A stretch of DNA of 64,000 nucleotides from Ancylobacter sp. Lp-2 (GCF_020523795.1 NZ_JAJALI010000005.1:310001-374000), one strand, 5' to 3'. Shown: positions 1 to 10,006, counted from the first letter of the stretch. The notes: generated by a model not told the origin, from the sequence alone. A program made the numbers and translations.

Positions 1-166
1 TCATGGCGACCGGGCCGCCGGCGCGGCCCGCCGCCACCGCCTGATTGGCGCCCTTGCCGCCGGGCTGCAGAATGAAGTCGCGCGCCAGCAGGGTCTCGCC
101 CGGTCCCGGCGCGCGTGGCAGGTCGAAGATGAGATCGGCGTTGAGCGAGCCGAAGGAAATGATCAC
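1..166 (-). CDS. Ribokinase-like PfkB-family sugar kinase, 5' part only
   Basis: The gene runs off the left edge, so only about 55 N-terminal residues are visible. The translation begins V-I-I-S-F-G-S-L-N-A-D and contains GGKGANQAVAA, the first PfkB/ribokinase sugar-binding signature (N-G-D near residue 10, then GGKGANQA near residue 37). The family phosphorylates ribose or related sugars with ATP in the cytoplasm. The start is taken as GTG at 166 because GGGAGG lies about six bases upstream and no in-frame ATG is nearby. Substrate cannot be decided without the C-terminal half; ribokinase is the best guess because the Gly-Gly-Lys-Gly-Ala-Asn motif is strictly kept. Confidence 0.8.
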   Translation of the reverse strand, partial: MIISFGSLNADLIFDLPRAPGPGETLLARDFILQPGGKGANQAVAAGRAGGPVAM

Positions 167-857
167 GCCAGCCTCCCGACGAACGCCCACCGCGTCGGGG
201 CGGGCCGTCCTGCACGCGCCCGCTTCGCCTCCGGCGCGGCCGCCGTCAAGCGGAATCGCGCTCGCGGCAGGTGCGCCGCGGCGCGGGCGGGGCATGGATT
301 CGGGCGCGGCAACTGACAGGCGCGCGCGGCGACAACCCGCTCGTTGCATCGGTGGCAACCCGCCGGAAATCTGCAAACGCCCACAGGTACACGGGATGAA
401 CGTCCCGCGCATGCCGGGCGCCGGCTCGAGGCAATGCCAGGGGCTTGTGACGGCCGGCGTCGAGGATCGCCGCTCGGGTTCCCGGGCCGGCAGAACGGGT
501 CCGGGCCCAGCGCACTCACGGGTTTGATCGTACGCCGGCGCGAGAGAGGGCACCGTCGAGCGGCTCGGGTGCCAGCGTCGTCGCGCCGCACTGGCCGGGA
601 ATCACGGTCAAGGCAACCGGCCTGCGCCACGGAGCGCCCCATGCACAAAACCGAGGGGGCACCCGCCGGCCATCGGGGTTCGCTCCGCCGTGCACGCGGC
701 CGGAAGCGGTCGAAGCCGCCCGCACCTCGCATCGCCCGGCCGGCATGCCGACATCACGACCATCGCCTCCCGACGAGGGTGGAGCGGCGACGCCCCCCCC
801 CCCGAGGACCGGCCTCTTCATGGCCCCGGCTCAGGCCCCGGCCCCGATACCTCGCCC
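167..857. other. Non-coding gap between ribokinase-like gene and mutS 3' end
   Basis: About 690 bases with no gene I can support. Several overlapping frames are open on both strands, but their translations are low-complexity Arg/Ala/Pro/Gly strings typical of GC-rich non-coding or antisense DNA. The only visible oddity is an uninterrupted run of 11 C at 793-803, about 55 bases past the mutS stop. No terminator with a T tract, tRNA or recognisable promoter was seen. Confidence 0.6.
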
Positions 858-3614
858 CTAACCCCGCGCGGCCGCCTTCAGCCGGTACAGCGCGTCGAGC
901 GCCTCGCGCGGCGTCATCTCGTCCGGATCGATGCCGGCCAGCGCCGTCTTCACCGCCTCCGCCACCGGGTCCGCCTTCGCCGCCGGGGCGGCGGGCGCAG
1001 GCGCCCGGTTGATCGCGGCGAACAGCGGCAAATCGTCGAGGATGCGCTGCGCCGGCGCGGCACGGTCGGCATTCTCCAGCTCGGTCAGCACCGCCTTGGC
1101 CCGCGCCACCACGCTCGCCGGCAGCCCGGCGAGCCGCGCCACCTGGATGCCATAGGAACGGTCCGCCGCCCCCGGCACCACCTCGTGCAGGAAGATCACC
1201 TCGCCCTCCCACTCCTTCACCTTCACCGTCGCGTTGACGAGGCGGGCGAGGCGCTGCGACAGCGCGGTCAGCTCGTGGAAATGGGTGGCGAACAGCCCCC
1301 GGCAGCGATTGGCCTCATGCAGGTGCTCGAGGCTCGCCCAGGCGATGGACAGGCCGTCGAAGGTGGCGGTGCCCCGCCCGATCTCGTCGAGGATGACGAG
1401 GGAGCGCTCGCTCGCCTGGTTGAGGATGGCGGCGGTCTCCACCATCTCGACCATGAAGGTCGAGCGGCCGCGCGCGAGGTCATCCGCCGCGCCGACGCGC
1501 GAGAACAGCCGGTCGACGGCGCCGATATGCGCCGCCCGCGCGGGCACGAAGCTGCCGGCCTGGGCGAGGATGGCGATCAGCGCGTTCTGCCGCAGGAAGG
1601 TGGACTTACCGGCCATGTTGGGGCCGGTCACCAGCCAGATGCGGCCGGAATGCGCCTCGCCCGGCGGCGACAATTCGCAATCATTGGCGACGAACGGCCC
1701 ACCGGAAGATGCGTGATCCCGCCGCAGCGCCTGCTCCACCACCGGATGGCGGGCGCCTTCCAGCCGGAAATCGAGCCCGCCATCCACCTCGGGCCGCACA
1801 TAGCTCTCCTCCACCGCGAGGCGCGCGAGGCCGGCGGTGACGTCGATCACGGCGAGCGCCCCGGCGGCGGCGCGGATCGCCTCGGCCTCTGCCATCACCG
1901 CGCTCGCCAGCCGCTCGAAGATCGCCTGTTCCAGCGCCAGCGCCCGCTCGCCGGCGCTGGCGATCTTCGCCTCCAGCTCGCCGAGCTCGGTGGAGGTGAA
2001 GCGCATCGCCCCCGCCATGGTCTGGCGGTGCACGAACACGGCGCCGAAGGGCGGCTCACGCAGCTTGTCGGCGTTCTGCTGGGAGACCTCGACATAATAG
2101 CCGAGTACCGCATTGTGCCGGATCTTCAGCGACTTGACGCCGGTTTCCTCGGCATAGCGCCGCTCCAGCGCCGCCACCACCCGCCGGCTCTCGTCGCGCA
2201 GGGCGCGGGCGGCGTCGAGATCGGCGTCGAAGCCAGCGCGTGTGAAGCCGCCGTCGCGGCGATAGGGCGGCAATTCGTCGGCCAGCGCCTGCGCGAGCAG
2301 CGCCGGCAGCGCCGGATCGACAGCGCCGAGCAGCGCGGCGTTCTGCACGAGTTCCGCCGCCGGATCACCGGCCCGCAACAGTCCGGCGATGGCGGCGCCT
2401 TCCGCCAGCCCCCGCCCGATGGCGGCGAGGTCGCGCGGCCCGGAGCGGCCGAGCACGATGCGGGCGAGCGCGCGGGCGAGGTCCGGCGCCCCGGCGAGGC
2501 GCTGCTGCAACGCGACCCGCAGCGCGGAATCCTCGACCAGCGCCTCCACCGCGTCGAGCCGGGCGGCGATCCTCGAAGGGTCGGTCAGCGGCTCGGCGAG
2601 GCGACGGGCGAGCAGCCGCGCCCCGGCGGAGGTCACGGTGCGGTCGACGGCCGCGTTGAGCGAGCCGGCGCGGTCGCCGGTGGTGGTGCGCAGGATTTCG
2701 AGATTGGCCCGCGTCGCCGGGTCGATCACCATGATGTCGGCGGCCGCCTCGCGCTGGGGGGCGGCGAGCGGCGGGCGCTGGCCGAGTTGGGTGCGCTCGA
2801 TATAGGCGACGACGGCGCTGGCGGCGGTGAGCTCGACGCGGGAGAAGGCACCGAAGGCGTCGAGGGTGGCGACGCCGAAGAAGCCGGCGAGCCGCCGCTC
2901 GGCGGTGGCGCCGTCGAAGCTCTCCTTCGGCAGCGGCGTCACGGCGGGCAGGGTGCGCCAGATCTCGCGGAAATCGGCCTCATCATACACCTGATCAGCC
3001 ACCAGCAGCTCGGCCGGCTCGACGCGCGCGAGGTCGGCGGCGAGGCGCCCGGAATGGGTCTCGATCACCCGGAAGGAACCGGTGGAGATGTCGGCGAAGG
3101 CGAGCGCGTAGACATAGCCGTCCCGTTGGCCGTCCTCGCCCGCCGCCTCGCCGCCGCGCTGGCGGGCGAGGCTCGCCAGCACGTTCTCGCGCCGCGCGTC
3201 GAGCAGCGCGTCCTCGGTGAGGGTGCCGGGGGTAACAAGACGGGTAACGTCCCGTTTTACAACGCTTTTCGGCCCGCGCTTCTTCGCCTCGGCGGGATCC
3301 TCGATCTGCTCGCACACCGCGACGCGATGGCCGGCGGCGATCAGCTTGTGCAGATATTCCTCGGCGCGCTCCACCGGCACGCCGCACATCGGAATGTCGT
3401 CGCCCTGGTGCTTGCCGCGCTTGGTCAGCACGATGCCCAACGTCCGCGAGGCGATCTCGGCATCGGCGAAGAACAATTCATAAAAATCGCCCATCCGGTA
3501 GAACAGCAGACTGTCCGGATTGGCGGTTTTTATCTCGATGTACTGCGCCATCATCGGGGTGACGCGCTCGGCGTCGCCGGCCGGCTTTAGGCTGGGGGTC
3601 TGGGTCGCATCCAT
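858..3614 (-). CDS. mutS: DNA mismatch repair protein MutS
   Basis: MutS recognises base mismatches and small loops in duplex DNA and, as an ATPase dimer, recruits MutL to start strand-directed repair. The 918-residue product has the mismatch-wedging F-x-E motif (GDFYELFF, residues 42-49), the connector, lever and clamp regions, and a C-terminal ABC ATPase with GPNMAGKST (Walker A), [14 protein letters not shown] (Walker B/signature) and ATHFHEL. Length fits the family (about 850-920). The start is ATG at 3614, giving an N-terminus some 20 residues ahead of MMAQYIEIK; a TTG at 3650 would add 12 residues and also has a weak GGTGA upstream. It stands alone; mutL is not in the window. Confidence 0.97.
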   Translation of the reverse strand: MDATQTPSLKPAGDAERVTPMMAQYIEIKTANPDSLLFYRMGDFYELFFADAEIASRTLGIVLTKRGKHQGDDIPMCGVPVERAEEYLHKLIAAGHRVAVCEQIEDPAEAKKRGPKSVVKRDVTRLVTPGTLTEDALLDARRENVLASLARQRGGEAAGEDGQRDGYVYALAFADISTGSFRVIETHSGRLAADLARVEPAELLVADQVYDEADFREIWRTLPAVTPLPKESFDGATAERRLAGFFGVATLDAFGAFSRVELTAASAVVAYIERTQLGQRPPLAAPQREAAADIMVIDPATRANLEILRTTTGDRAGSLNAAVDRTVTSAGARLLARRLAEPLTDPSRIAARLDAVEALVEDSALRVALQQRLAGAPDLARALARIVLGRSGPRDLAAIGRGLAEGAAIAGLLRAGDPAAELVQNAALLGAVDPALPALLAQALADELPPYRRDGGFTRAGFDADLDAARALRDESRRVVAALERRYAEETGVKSLKIRHNAVLGYYVEVSQQNADKLREPPFGAVFVHRQTMAGAMRFTSTELGELEAKIASAGERALALEQAIFERLASAVMAEAEAIRAAAGALAVIDVTAGLARLAVEESYVRPEVDGGLDFRLEGARHPVVEQALRRDHASSGGPFVANDCELSPPGEAHSGRIWLVTGPNMAGKSTFLRQNALIAILAQAGSFVPARAAHIGAVDRLFSRVGAADDLARGRSTFMVEMVETAAILNQASERSLVILDEIGRGTATFDGLSIAWASLEHLHEANRCRGLFATHFHELTALSQRLARLVNATVKVKEWEGEVIFLHEVVPGAADRSYGIQVARLAGLPASVVARAKAVLTELENADRAAPAQRILDDLPLFAAINRAPAPAAPAAKADPVAEAVKTALAGIDPDEMTPREALDALYRLKAAARG

Positions 3615-3674
3615 GCTCGAAGGCTTGCAGGGGGCCGGCGCCGACTTCAAGTATTCACCGGGGTTTTCCCCGCC

Positions 3675-4160
3675 TTACAGCTCGATGCCGCGCATCGCGT
3701 CGGGATCCATCAGGTTCATCAGCCGCCCGGCGGCGCAGCGCGCGAGCCGCAGGGTGAGCGCCTTGCGCTGCGGCGCGGCGAGCGGGTGGCGCGGCGCCTC
3801 GCGGATCAGCGCGGCGCCGAAGCCGTCAGCGACCAGGATGCCAGTGCCCTCCGGCAGCAGCTCGCGTGGGAAATCCGGGGCGACGGCGAAGAACAGCCGG
3901 TCGCAAAAGTCACGATATTCGAACCACTTGTGGTCGGCGCGGAAATCGGCGACCGAGGATTTCACCTCGATCACCCAGACCTCGCCCTTGGCGCACACGG
4001 CGGCGATGTCAGCACGCCGGCCGGTGGCGAGCACGAATTCCGGCACGCCGACGAGGCCGCACGCCGCCACATAGCGCAGCGCGCCGCGACGAATGGCAAG
4101 CGCCGCCTCAGACTGGCGGCCGTCCGGCGGCAGGACAAGATCGGTGAGGGTGCCATGCAT
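3675..4160 (-). CDS. mmcB: MmcB family DNA repair protein (PD-(D/E)XK-like)
   Basis: A 161-residue protein of the MmcB/DUF1052 family found mostly in alphaproteobacteria. Named members in Caulobacter belong to the mitomycin C-responsive DNA damage response. The sequence shows a nuclease-like core: R-R-A-D-I-A-A-V followed by W-V-I-E-V-K-S-S near residues 47-68, the D...E-x-K arrangement of PD-(D/E)XK enzymes, then FEYRDFCDRLFFAVA and a GILVAD strand. It starts 14 codons or so before the conserved EAALAIRRGALRY helix. It lies 60 bases upstream of mutS on the same strand, so a repair pair is plausible. Family assignment is from memory of conserved motifs; nuclease activity is an inference. Confidence 0.85.
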   Translation of the reverse strand: MHGTLTDLVLPPDGRQSEAALAIRRGALRYVAACGLVGVPEFVLATGRRADIAAVCAKGEVWVIEVKSSVADFRADHKWFEYRDFCDRLFFAVAPDFPRELLPEGTGILVADGFGAALIREAPRHPLAAPQRKALTLRLARCAAGRLMNLMDPDAMRGIEL

Positions 4161-4277
4161 GGCTGTACCCTATACGTTCTCATCGGAGAATGAAAAGCCC
4201 TCCACGCAAAAGCGGCTTACCGACCGGATCGACTCGTCTATAAGCGGGCATCTTCCCCGCTCACCGCTCCGCCGGCC

Positions 4278-4856
4278 ATGTCGCCCGAAACCGCTCCTGC
4301 CGCCCCCGAAGCCGAACGCCCCGTGCCGAGCCTGCGCGAGCTGTTCGTCGGCTTCCTCTCGGTGGCGGTGGTGGCATTCGGCGGCGTGCTACCCATCGCC
4401 CGGCGCGCGGTGGTCGAGCGCTACAAATGGGTGGATTCCGACGAGTTCACCGAGCTGGTCGGCCTCGCCCAGTTCCTGCCCGGACCGAACATCATCAATT
4501 TGTCCATCGTTCTCGGCTCACGCTTCCGCGGCGTGCCGGGCGCCATCGCCGCCTTCTGCGGCCTCACTCTGGCGCCGGCGGTGTTCGTCATCATCGCCGG
4601 CACGATATTCGCCCGCTACAGCGGCGAGCCGGCGGTGGCCGATCTCCTCTCCGGCCTCGCCGCCGGCGCCGCCGGGCTGGTCATCGCCATGGCCGGGCGC
4701 ATGGGCGAGCGGCTGTGGCGGCGCCCCAGCGTGCAGGGGCTCGGCGTCGTGGCCGCCGCCTTCATCGGCATCGCCGTGCTCGGCCTGCCGCTGCTCTGGG
4801 TGATGCTCGGCCTCGCCCCGGTATCGGTCGCGCTCGCCTGGTGGTCGCTGCGATGA
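4278..4856 (+). CDS. Chromate transporter, first CHR half-protein
   Basis: A 192-residue membrane protein matching one CHR domain of the chromate ion transporter family, which exports chromate driven by the proton motive force. It carries the family signature region GLAQFLPGPNIINLS near residues 67-81, preceded by FLSVAVVAFGGVLPIARR, and five or so hydrophobic segments. Full-length ChrA proteins have two CHR domains (about 400 residues); here they are encoded as two separate genes, a known short-chain arrangement that works as a pair. The stop overlaps the start of the partner gene in ATGA, indicating translational coupling. Actual substrate (chromate, sulfate or another oxyanion) is not shown by sequence. 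Confidence 0.88.
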   Translation: MSPETAPAAPEAERPVPSLRELFVGFLSVAVVAFGGVLPIARRAVVERYKWVDSDEFTELVGLAQFLPGPNIINLSIVLGSRFRGVPGAIAAFCGLTLAPAVFVIIAGTIFARYSGEPAVADLLSGLAAGAAGLVIAMAGRMGERLWRRPSVQGLGVVAAAFIGIAVLGLPLLWVMLGLAPVSVALAWWSLR

Positions 4857-5383
4857 ACGACGACAGCGTCCTCGGCCAACTCGCCACGCATTTCCTGCTC
4901 ATCTCGCTGCTGGCGGTCGGCGGCGCCAATGCGGTGCTGCCGGAAATGCACCGGCAGGTGGTCGACATCGCCGGCTGGATGACCAACGAGCAGTTTGCCC
5001 AGACCTACGCCATCGCCCAGGCGGTGCCGGGGCCGAACGTGCTGGTGGTGACGCTGATCGGCTGGCATGTCGCCGGCCCAGCCGGGGCGCTGGTCGCCAC
5101 GCTGGCGATGTGCGGGCCGACCTGCGTGCTCGCCTATGTGGTCGGCGGCATCTGGCACCGCTTCCGCTACGCCAAATGGCGCCGCGCCATCCAGGGCGGG
5201 CTGGTGCCGCTCACCATCGGGCTGATCGCGGCTTCCGGCTTCCTGCTCGCGCAAGGAGCGGCGCGCTCGCTGCCCACTGCGCTCTACATCGTGCTCACCA
5301 CGCTGGTGCTGCTGTTCACCCGTGTCAGCCCGCTATGGATGCTGTTCGGCGGCGGCCTGCTGGGGCTGCTGCGCCTGATCTGA
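4853..5383 (+). CDS. Chromate transporter, second CHR half-protein
   Basis: A 176-residue inner-membrane protein, the second half of the split chromate transporter. It has the CHR signature AIAQAVPGPNVLVVT near residues 50-65 and LLAVGGANAVLPEMHRQVV near residue 20, with at least five hydrophobic segments, ending in two close ones. ATG at 4853 overlaps the previous stop (ATGA), so the two are coupled and probably form a heterodimer of inverted-topology halves. No ChrB-like regulator is adjacent, so chromate resistance is only the family default. Confidence 0.88.
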   Translation: MNDDSVLGQLATHFLLISLLAVGGANAVLPEMHRQVVDIAGWMTNEQFAQTYAIAQAVPGPNVLVVTLIGWHVAGPAGALVATLAMCGPTCVLAYVVGGIWHRFRYAKWRRAIQGGLVPLTIGLIAASGFLLAQGAARSLPTALYIVLTTLVLLFTRVSPLWMLFGGGLLGLLRLI

Positions 5384-5404
5384 GGGCGCCGGAAGCCGCC
5401 GCGC

Positions 5405-6835
5405 TCAGGGTTCGAGGGCTGCCGCCCCCTCGCCGCGCGCGAAGGGCGGCAGTTCCGGTCCCGCCAGCGGCGCCTCGGCCGGCTCCGGCCGGCTCATCCC
5501 AGAGGCGAGACGACGGACCAGCGCCAGCGCGCTGATCAGCGCCGCCACGCCGAAGGCGACCGAGCCCAGCGCCTGGCCGGCGAGCACGCCCTGCGCGCCC
5601 CAATAATGTCCGCCCACCATGACGAAGGGAATGACGCCCAGCGTCGCCCGGCTCCAGTTGAACACGGTGGAGCGTAGCGGCGCGCCGAGATTGTTGAAGG
5701 CGGCATTGGCGACGAACAGCATGCCGAGGAACAGGAAGCTGCCGGCGAGCCACAGGCAGTAGAACACCACCAGCCCCTCGCCCTCCGCCGACAGGCCGAA
5801 CGCCCCGGCGAGGGCGTGGCGCCCCAGCGCCATCAGCACCCAGACGCCGAGCACATAGGCGAGAATCAGCACGAGGCTGTCGAGGATGGCCCGCCGTACC
5901 CGATCATAGCGCCCGGCGCCGACATTCTGGCCGATCACCGGGCCGATGGCGCCGGTCAGCGCGAAGAGCGGCCCGAACGCGACCGGGATCAGCCGCCCCA
6001 CCACCGCGAAGGCGGCCACTGCCGCGTCGCCATGGGCGGCCAGCGCATAGGTGACATAGGCATTGCCGACCGGGGTGGCGAGATTGGTGAGGATGGCCGG
6101 CACGGCGATGCCGGAGAGCGGGCCGACATCGCGCCGGAAGTCGCGCCAGCGCAGCGGGCTGCCACAGCCGTGGATGCGCACCACCGCATGGAGCCCGTAG
6201 GCCGCCATCGCCGCGCGGGAGATCACCGACACCGCCGCCGCGCCCTCGACGCGCCAGTCGAGCGCCAGGATCAGCAGCGGATCGAGGGCCGCCGTCACCA
6301 GGCCGCCGATCAGCGTCACCAGCATGGAGCGCCGGGCATCGCCGAGGCCGCGCAGCGTGCCGGACGCCGCCATGCCGATACCGAGCAGCGGCGTCGACGG
6401 CAGCACAACCATGAGGAAGTCGCGGGCGATCTCCAGCGTGCGCCCGTTCGCGCCGAGGGCGGAGAGCAGCGGGCTGAGCAGCGGCATCATCGCCCCGGCG
6501 GTGATCAGGCTGGCCAGCGTCATGTAGAGGAAGCCGGAGGTGGAGATGCGCGCCACTTCCTCGCGCCGCCCGGCGCCGATGGCGCGGGAGATCAGCGCCG
6601 AGACGGCGATCATCACCCCGATCGACACCGAGGTGACGAAGAACATCACCGTGCCGGCATAGCCGATGGCGGCGGCAAGCTCCTCCTCGCCGAGCAGCGA
6701 GATGTAGAACAGGTTGAGCAGGTCGACGACGAACACCGCCACCAGCCCGACCGAGCCGGCCGCCGTCATCACCGCGACATGGGTCATGGTCGAGCCGGTG
6801 ACGAAACGTGCCGGGGAAGCGGGGGAGCTCTGCAT
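5405..6835 (-). CDS. MATE family efflux transporter
   Basis: A 476-residue polytopic membrane protein of the MATE (multidrug and toxic compound extrusion) family, cation-coupled exporters of drugs or metabolites in the inner membrane. Twelve hydrophobic segments can be followed through the sequence, in two homologous halves; VVDLLNLFYISLLGEEELAAA in the N-terminal half and PVGNAYVTYALAAHGDAAVAA in the second are typical MATE repeats. ATG at 6835 is used. The C-terminal tail (about 30 residues rich in Glu, Pro and Ala) extends past the last helix. It converges on the chromate transporter genes with 21 bases between stops. Substrate unknown. Confidence 0.9.
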   Translation of the reverse strand: MQSSPASPARFVTGSTMTHVAVMTAAGSVGLVAVFVVDLLNLFYISLLGEEELAAAIGYAGTVMFFVTSVSIGVMIAVSALISRAIGAGRREEVARISTSGFLYMTLASLITAGAMMPLLSPLLSALGANGRTLEIARDFLMVVLPSTPLLGIGMAASGTLRGLGDARRSMLVTLIGGLVTAALDPLLILALDWRVEGAAAVSVISRAAMAAYGLHAVVRIHGCGSPLRWRDFRRDVGPLSGIAVPAILTNLATPVGNAYVTYALAAHGDAAVAAFAVVGRLIPVAFGPLFALTGAIGPVIGQNVGAGRYDRVRRAILDSLVLILAYVLGVWVLMALGRHALAGAFGLSAEGEGLVVFYCLWLAGSFLFLGMLFVANAAFNNLGAPLRSTVFNWSRATLGVIPFVMVGGHYWGAQGVLAGQALGSVAFGVAALISALALVRRLASGMSRPEPAEAPLAGPELPPFARGEGAAALEP

Positions 6836-7049
6836 GGGGCGGCTTATCGCACGGAGACGGCGGCGGACGATAGCGCCCGCTCAGAGCGAATGCGCAATAC
6901 GGCGAATGCGCGATGCCGCGATGGCGGTCGCCGGCGATGGGGAATTGCCGTCGCTCCGCCGTGCATAGGCCGGCCCGGCCGATTGTCGTATGGTTGCCGT
7001 GAAAGACCCGGTGAATACCCGCATCAAGACGGTGTTTTGGGAGGATGCC

Positions 7050-8060
7050 ATGAACCAATTGCAGGATCTTCTGGCCCAGGCGCAGCAGGGCCAGGTGATC
7101 GACAATCTGGCGCGCAGCTACGGCATTTCGCCGGAGCAGGCGCAGCAGGCGGTGGATGCGTTGCTGCCGGCCTTCTCGGTCGGCCTCGACCGCAGCACCC
7201 GCACCCCGGAAGGCCTCGCCGGCCTCCTCGGCACCATGGCCCGCAATCCCTATTCCCAGGCCTTCGACGACTCGGAGGCGACGCCGGCCCCGGAGCTGAA
7301 GGCGCAGGGCACCGACGCGCTCGCCGCCATGTTCGGCTCGCCCGATGTCAGCCGCGCGGTCGCCGCCCATGCCTCCTCCGAGACCGGACTCAGCCCCTCG
7401 CTGCTGCAGCAGATGCTGCCGGCGATCGCCGCGCTGGTGCTCGGCGGGCTGATGAAGGGCGGCAGCGGGAGCGGGAGCGGGAGCGGCGGCGGCCTCGGCG
7501 ACCTGCTGGGCGGCCTGTTGGGTGGCCGGCCGCCGGAGGGCTCCTCCACCGGCGCCTCGACGGGTGGCGGACTCGGTGGGGGCCTCGGCGGCGGGGGACT
7601 TGGTGGCGGGCTGGGCGACCTCCTCGGCGGCATGCTGGGGGGCGGCACCGCGGCGGGTCGTTCCGGTTCGGCGGCGCCCTCCGGCAACCCGCTGCAGGAC
7701 CTGCTGGAAGGCCTGGCGAAGGGCGGCCTCGGCGGCTCTCCGTCCGGAGGGGCGACGCCGACCGACCCGCGTAGCCCGACCTCCACCGGCAATCCGCTCG
7801 ACGATCTGCTCGGCGGCCTGCTGCGCGGCGGCCAGCCAGGCGCCGGTGCCCAGCCGGATGCGGGTGATGCCCCGCAACAGCGCGAAAGCGGCGCCCCGGC
7901 GGGCGGCGATCCGACCGGCGACCTCCTCGGCAGCATATTGGGCGGCCTGTTCGGCGGCGGCGGCACCCGTACCGCCCCGGACGGCGGACAGGCGCAGGAT
8001 CCCTCGATGCAGCCCCTGAACGACATCTTCGACCGCTTCACCCGCAAGGACGGCCGCTGA
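7050..8060 (+). CDS. DUF937 domain protein with glycine-rich tail
   Basis: A 336-residue protein with an N-terminal DUF937 (YidB-like) helical domain, roughly residues 1-130: the pattern [23 protein letters not shown] then LLGTMA...Y..AF is characteristic. From about residue 145 the chain becomes a Gly/Ser/Pro-rich low-complexity tail with repeated [13 protein letters not shown] and NP(L)-D-DLL-GGLL units. Start ATG at 7050 is chosen because GGGAGG lies just upstream at 7039-7044; an upstream ATG at 6990 lacks such a site. Function of the family is unknown. The glycine-rich repeats could make the tail disordered or self-associating; that is inference. Confidence 0.8.
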   Translation: MNQLQDLLAQAQQGQVIDNLARSYGISPEQAQQAVDALLPAFSVGLDRSTRTPEGLAGLLGTMARNPYSQAFDDSEATPAPELKAQGTDALAAMFGSPDVSRAVAAHASSETGLSPSLLQQMLPAIAALVLGGLMKGGSGSGSGSGGGLGDLLGGLLGGRPPEGSSTGASTGGGLGGGLGGGGLGGGLGDLLGGMLGGGTAAGRSGSAAPSGNPLQDLLEGLAKGGLGGSPSGGATPTDPRSPTSTGNPLDDLLGGLLRGGQPGAGAQPDAGDAPQQRESGAPAGGDPTGDLLGSILGGLFGGGGTRTAPDGGQAQDPSMQPLNDIFDRFTRKDGR

Positions 8061-8078
8061 ACGCCTCCTCCCGTTCGA

Positions 8079-8103
8079 CCGATCCCCCGGGCCGGGGGAT
8101 CGG
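8079..8103. terminator. Perfect 10-bp GC hairpin after DUF937 gene
   Basis: CCGATCCCCC pairs perfectly with GGGGGATCGG across a five-base loop (GGGCC), 18 bases after the stop of the DUF937 gene and about 100 bases before argB. There is no T tract after it on either strand, so it may be a weak or Rho-assisted terminator, or simply an mRNA 3'-end stabiliser. Confidence 0.5.
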
Positions 8104-8208
8104 CCGCCAGCGGCCGGGCAAACCGATCGCGAAGCGGCGATTGAGAAGCGTCATGAAAATCGGCTAGAAGGGCCGGCTGCCGATCCCCCGCCGAGAGATG
8201 CCGCTCCG

Positions 8209-9120
8209 ATGTCCGAAACCACTGCCGCCGATACCAGCCCGCTCGACGACCACGCCAAGGCCCGTGTTCTCGTGCAGGCGCTGCCGCATATGCAGCGCTA
8301 TGACGACGCCATCATCGTGGTGAAGTATGGCGGCCACGCCATGGGCGACGAGCAGGTGGCGCGCGATTTCGCGCAGGACATCGTGCTGCTCGAGCAGTCC
8401 GGCGTGAACCCGGTGGTGGTGCATGGCGGCGGGCCGCAGATCGGCGCCATGCTGGCCAAGCTCGGCATCAAGTCGGAATTCGCCGCCGGGCTGCGCATCA
8501 CCGACAAGGCCACCGTCGAGATCGTCGAGATGGTGCTGGCCGGCTCGATCAACAAGTCGCTGGTGGGCTTCATCAACGAAGCCGGCGGCAAGGCGCTCGG
8601 CCTGTCCGGCAAGGACGGCAACATGGTGATCGCCTCCAAGGTCACCCGCAGCGTCCTCGATCCGGATTCCAACATCGAGCAGGTGATCGACCTCGGCTTC
8701 GTCGGCGAACCGTCGAGCGTCGACACCACCGTGCTCGACCAGATCCTCGGCCGCGAGCTGATCCCGGTGTTGGCCCCGGTCGCCACCGGCGAGGAGGGCG
8801 GCACCTTCAACGTCAACGCCGACACCTTCGCCGGCGCCATCGCCGGCGCGCTCGGCGCCAAGCGCCTGCTGCTGCTCACCGACGTGCCGGGCGTGCTCGA
8901 CCGCAACAAGGAGCTCATCAAGGAGCTCACCATCAGCCAGGCGCGGGCGCTGATCGCCGACGGCACCATCTCCGGCGGCATGATCCCCAAGGTCGAGACC
9001 TGCATCTACGCGCTGGAGCAGGGCGTCGAGGGAGTGGTGATCCTCGATGGCAAGGTGTCGCACGCCGTGCTGCTCGAACTGCTGACCGACCACGGCGCCG
9101 GCACGCTGATCCGCCGCTGA
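8209..9120 (+). CDS. argB: Acetylglutamate kinase
   Basis: Second step of arginine biosynthesis: phosphorylates N-acetyl-L-glutamate with ATP in the cytoplasm. The 303-residue product has the amino acid kinase fold with [13 protein letters not shown] near residue 37 (phosphate-binding Lys-Gly-Gly), [11 protein letters not shown] near residue 73, the [12 protein letters not shown] nucleotide-binding stretch near residue 200, and SGGMIPKV near the C-terminus. It has the N-terminal helix found in hexameric, arginine-inhibited ArgB enzymes, so feedback control by arginine is likely. Start ATG at 8209. Followed by a HAD phosphatase gene, an order I recall from other Hyphomicrobiales. argG is 20 kb away. 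Confidence 0.97.
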   Translation: MSETTAADTSPLDDHAKARVLVQALPHMQRYDDAIIVVKYGGHAMGDEQVARDFAQDIVLLEQSGVNPVVVHGGGPQIGAMLAKLGIKSEFAAGLRITDKATVEIVEMVLAGSINKSLVGFINEAGGKALGLSGKDGNMVIASKVTRSVLDPDSNIEQVIDLGFVGEPSSVDTTVLDQILGRELIPVLAPVATGEEGGTFNVNADTFAGAIAGALGAKRLLLLTDVPGVLDRNKELIKELTISQARALIADGTISGGMIPKVETCIYALEQGVEGVVILDGKVSHAVLLELLTDHGAGTLIRR

Positions 9121-9190
9121 TCCCGAAAGCCGGTGCGGGGCGCGAAATCGCGCCTCGCCTGCGGCCCGGCTCTTCGCTATGGATGGCGTC

Positions 9191-9922
9191 ATGCCGCACG
9201 CCATCGACACCGCCCCCGCCCGCTTCGCCGACGTCGACACCTGGGTGTTCGACCTCGACAACACGCTCTATCCGCCCGGGCTCGACCTGTGGCGGCAGAT
9301 CGACATGCGCATGCGCAGCTACATCGCCGACTATCTCGGCCTGTCGCTCGACGACGCCTTCGCGCTGCAGAAGGGCTATTACCGCAAATACGGCACCTCG
9401 CTGCGCGGGCTGATGATCGAGCACGGCATGGACCCGGACCCGTTCCTGGCCAATGCGCACAATATCGACCTGTCCGAGCTCTCGCCGGCGCCGGAACTGG
9501 GCGCGGCGCTCGGCGTGCTGCCCGGCCGCAAGCTCGTCTACACCAACGGCTCGCGCGCCCATGCCGCCGCGATCCTCGACAAGCTGGGCATCTCCGACCA
9601 TTTCGCCGACGTGCACGATATCGTCGCGTCGGAGTTCCATCCCAAGCCGCAGGAGACGGCCTATCGCCATTTCCTCGGCCTCTACGGCGTCGAGCCCACC
9701 CGCGCCGCGATGTTCGAGGATCTCGCCCGCAATCTCGAAGTGCCGCATGCGCTCGGCATGCGCACCGTGCTGGTGGTGCCGCCCGGCCTCGCCGTCAGCC
9801 CCGCCGACCGCGAGGCCTGGGAGCATGACGGGCGCGACGGCCAGCACATTCAGCACGTCACCGACGACCTGCCCGCCTTCCTGCGCGCGGTTCACGGCGT
9901 GATCGGGCGCGGCGGGCGGTGA
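9191..9922 (+). CDS. Pyrimidine 5'-nucleotidase, HAD superfamily
   Basis: A 243-residue HAD hydrolase of the SDT1-like pyrimidine 5'-nucleotidase subfamily, dephosphorylating UMP/CMP-type nucleotides. Motif I is WVFDLDNTLY (nucleophile Asp and D+2 Asp) near residue 18, motif II KLVYTNGS near residue 111, the conserved Lys in HPKPQE near 151, and motif IV MFEDLARN near 175. The alpha-helical cap inserted after motif I is of the C1 type. ATG at 9191 is preferred over the ATG at 9179 since it sits closer to the conserved core; neither has a strong ribosome site. Placed 70 bases behind argB on the same strand. Confidence 0.85.
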   Translation: MPHAIDTAPARFADVDTWVFDLDNTLYPPGLDLWRQIDMRMRSYIADYLGLSLDDAFALQKGYYRKYGTSLRGLMIEHGMDPDPFLANAHNIDLSELSPAPELGAALGVLPGRKLVYTNGSRAHAAAILDKLGISDHFADVHDIVASEFHPKPQETAYRHFLGLYGVEPTRAAMFEDLARNLEVPHALGMRTVLVVPPGLAVSPADREAWEHDGRDGQHIQHVTDDLPAFLRAVHGVIGRGGR

Positions 9923-9930
9923 CGCGCCTT

Positions 9931-9954
9931 CCGTTGACACGGCCCCGTTGACAC
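9931..9954 (+). promoter_or_regulatory. dapD: Tandem CCGTTGACAC repeat, possible -35 elements before dapD
   Basis: CCGTTGACAC occurs twice, at 9931-9940 and 9945-9954, each holding a TTGACA hexamer, 52-76 bases before the dapD start. TTGACA is the sigma-70-type -35 consensus. No convincing -10 box at the right distance was found for either copy, so the pair may be a promoter with a poor -10, or a binding site. Visible fact is the exact 10-base repeat with 14-base period; role is inferred. Confidence 0.35.
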
Positions 9955-10006
9955 CCGGCCGTCCGCGCCGCAACAAGTCCCCCGCCATCTAGCGGAGTAA
10001 CAGAGC

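Noticed and set aside
793-803. Phase-variation tract
   Set aside because: The C run is not inside or directly upstream of any supported gene, so switching cannot be argued.
690-3590. 966-codon open frame on the plus strand opposite mutS
   Set aside because: Same composition artefact; mutS on the other strand has every family motif.
858-3614. GRGTATFDG instead of GRGTSTFDG in MutS as an unusual ATPase
   Set aside because: The Thr-Ala form is, to my knowledge, ordinary in alphaproteobacterial MutS; all other catalytic motifs are intact.
6885-6930. Repeated GCGAATGCGC in the MATE/DUF937 spacer
   Set aside because: Two copies 15 bases apart of a GC-rich decamer in this genome are within chance expectation and no regulator context supports it.
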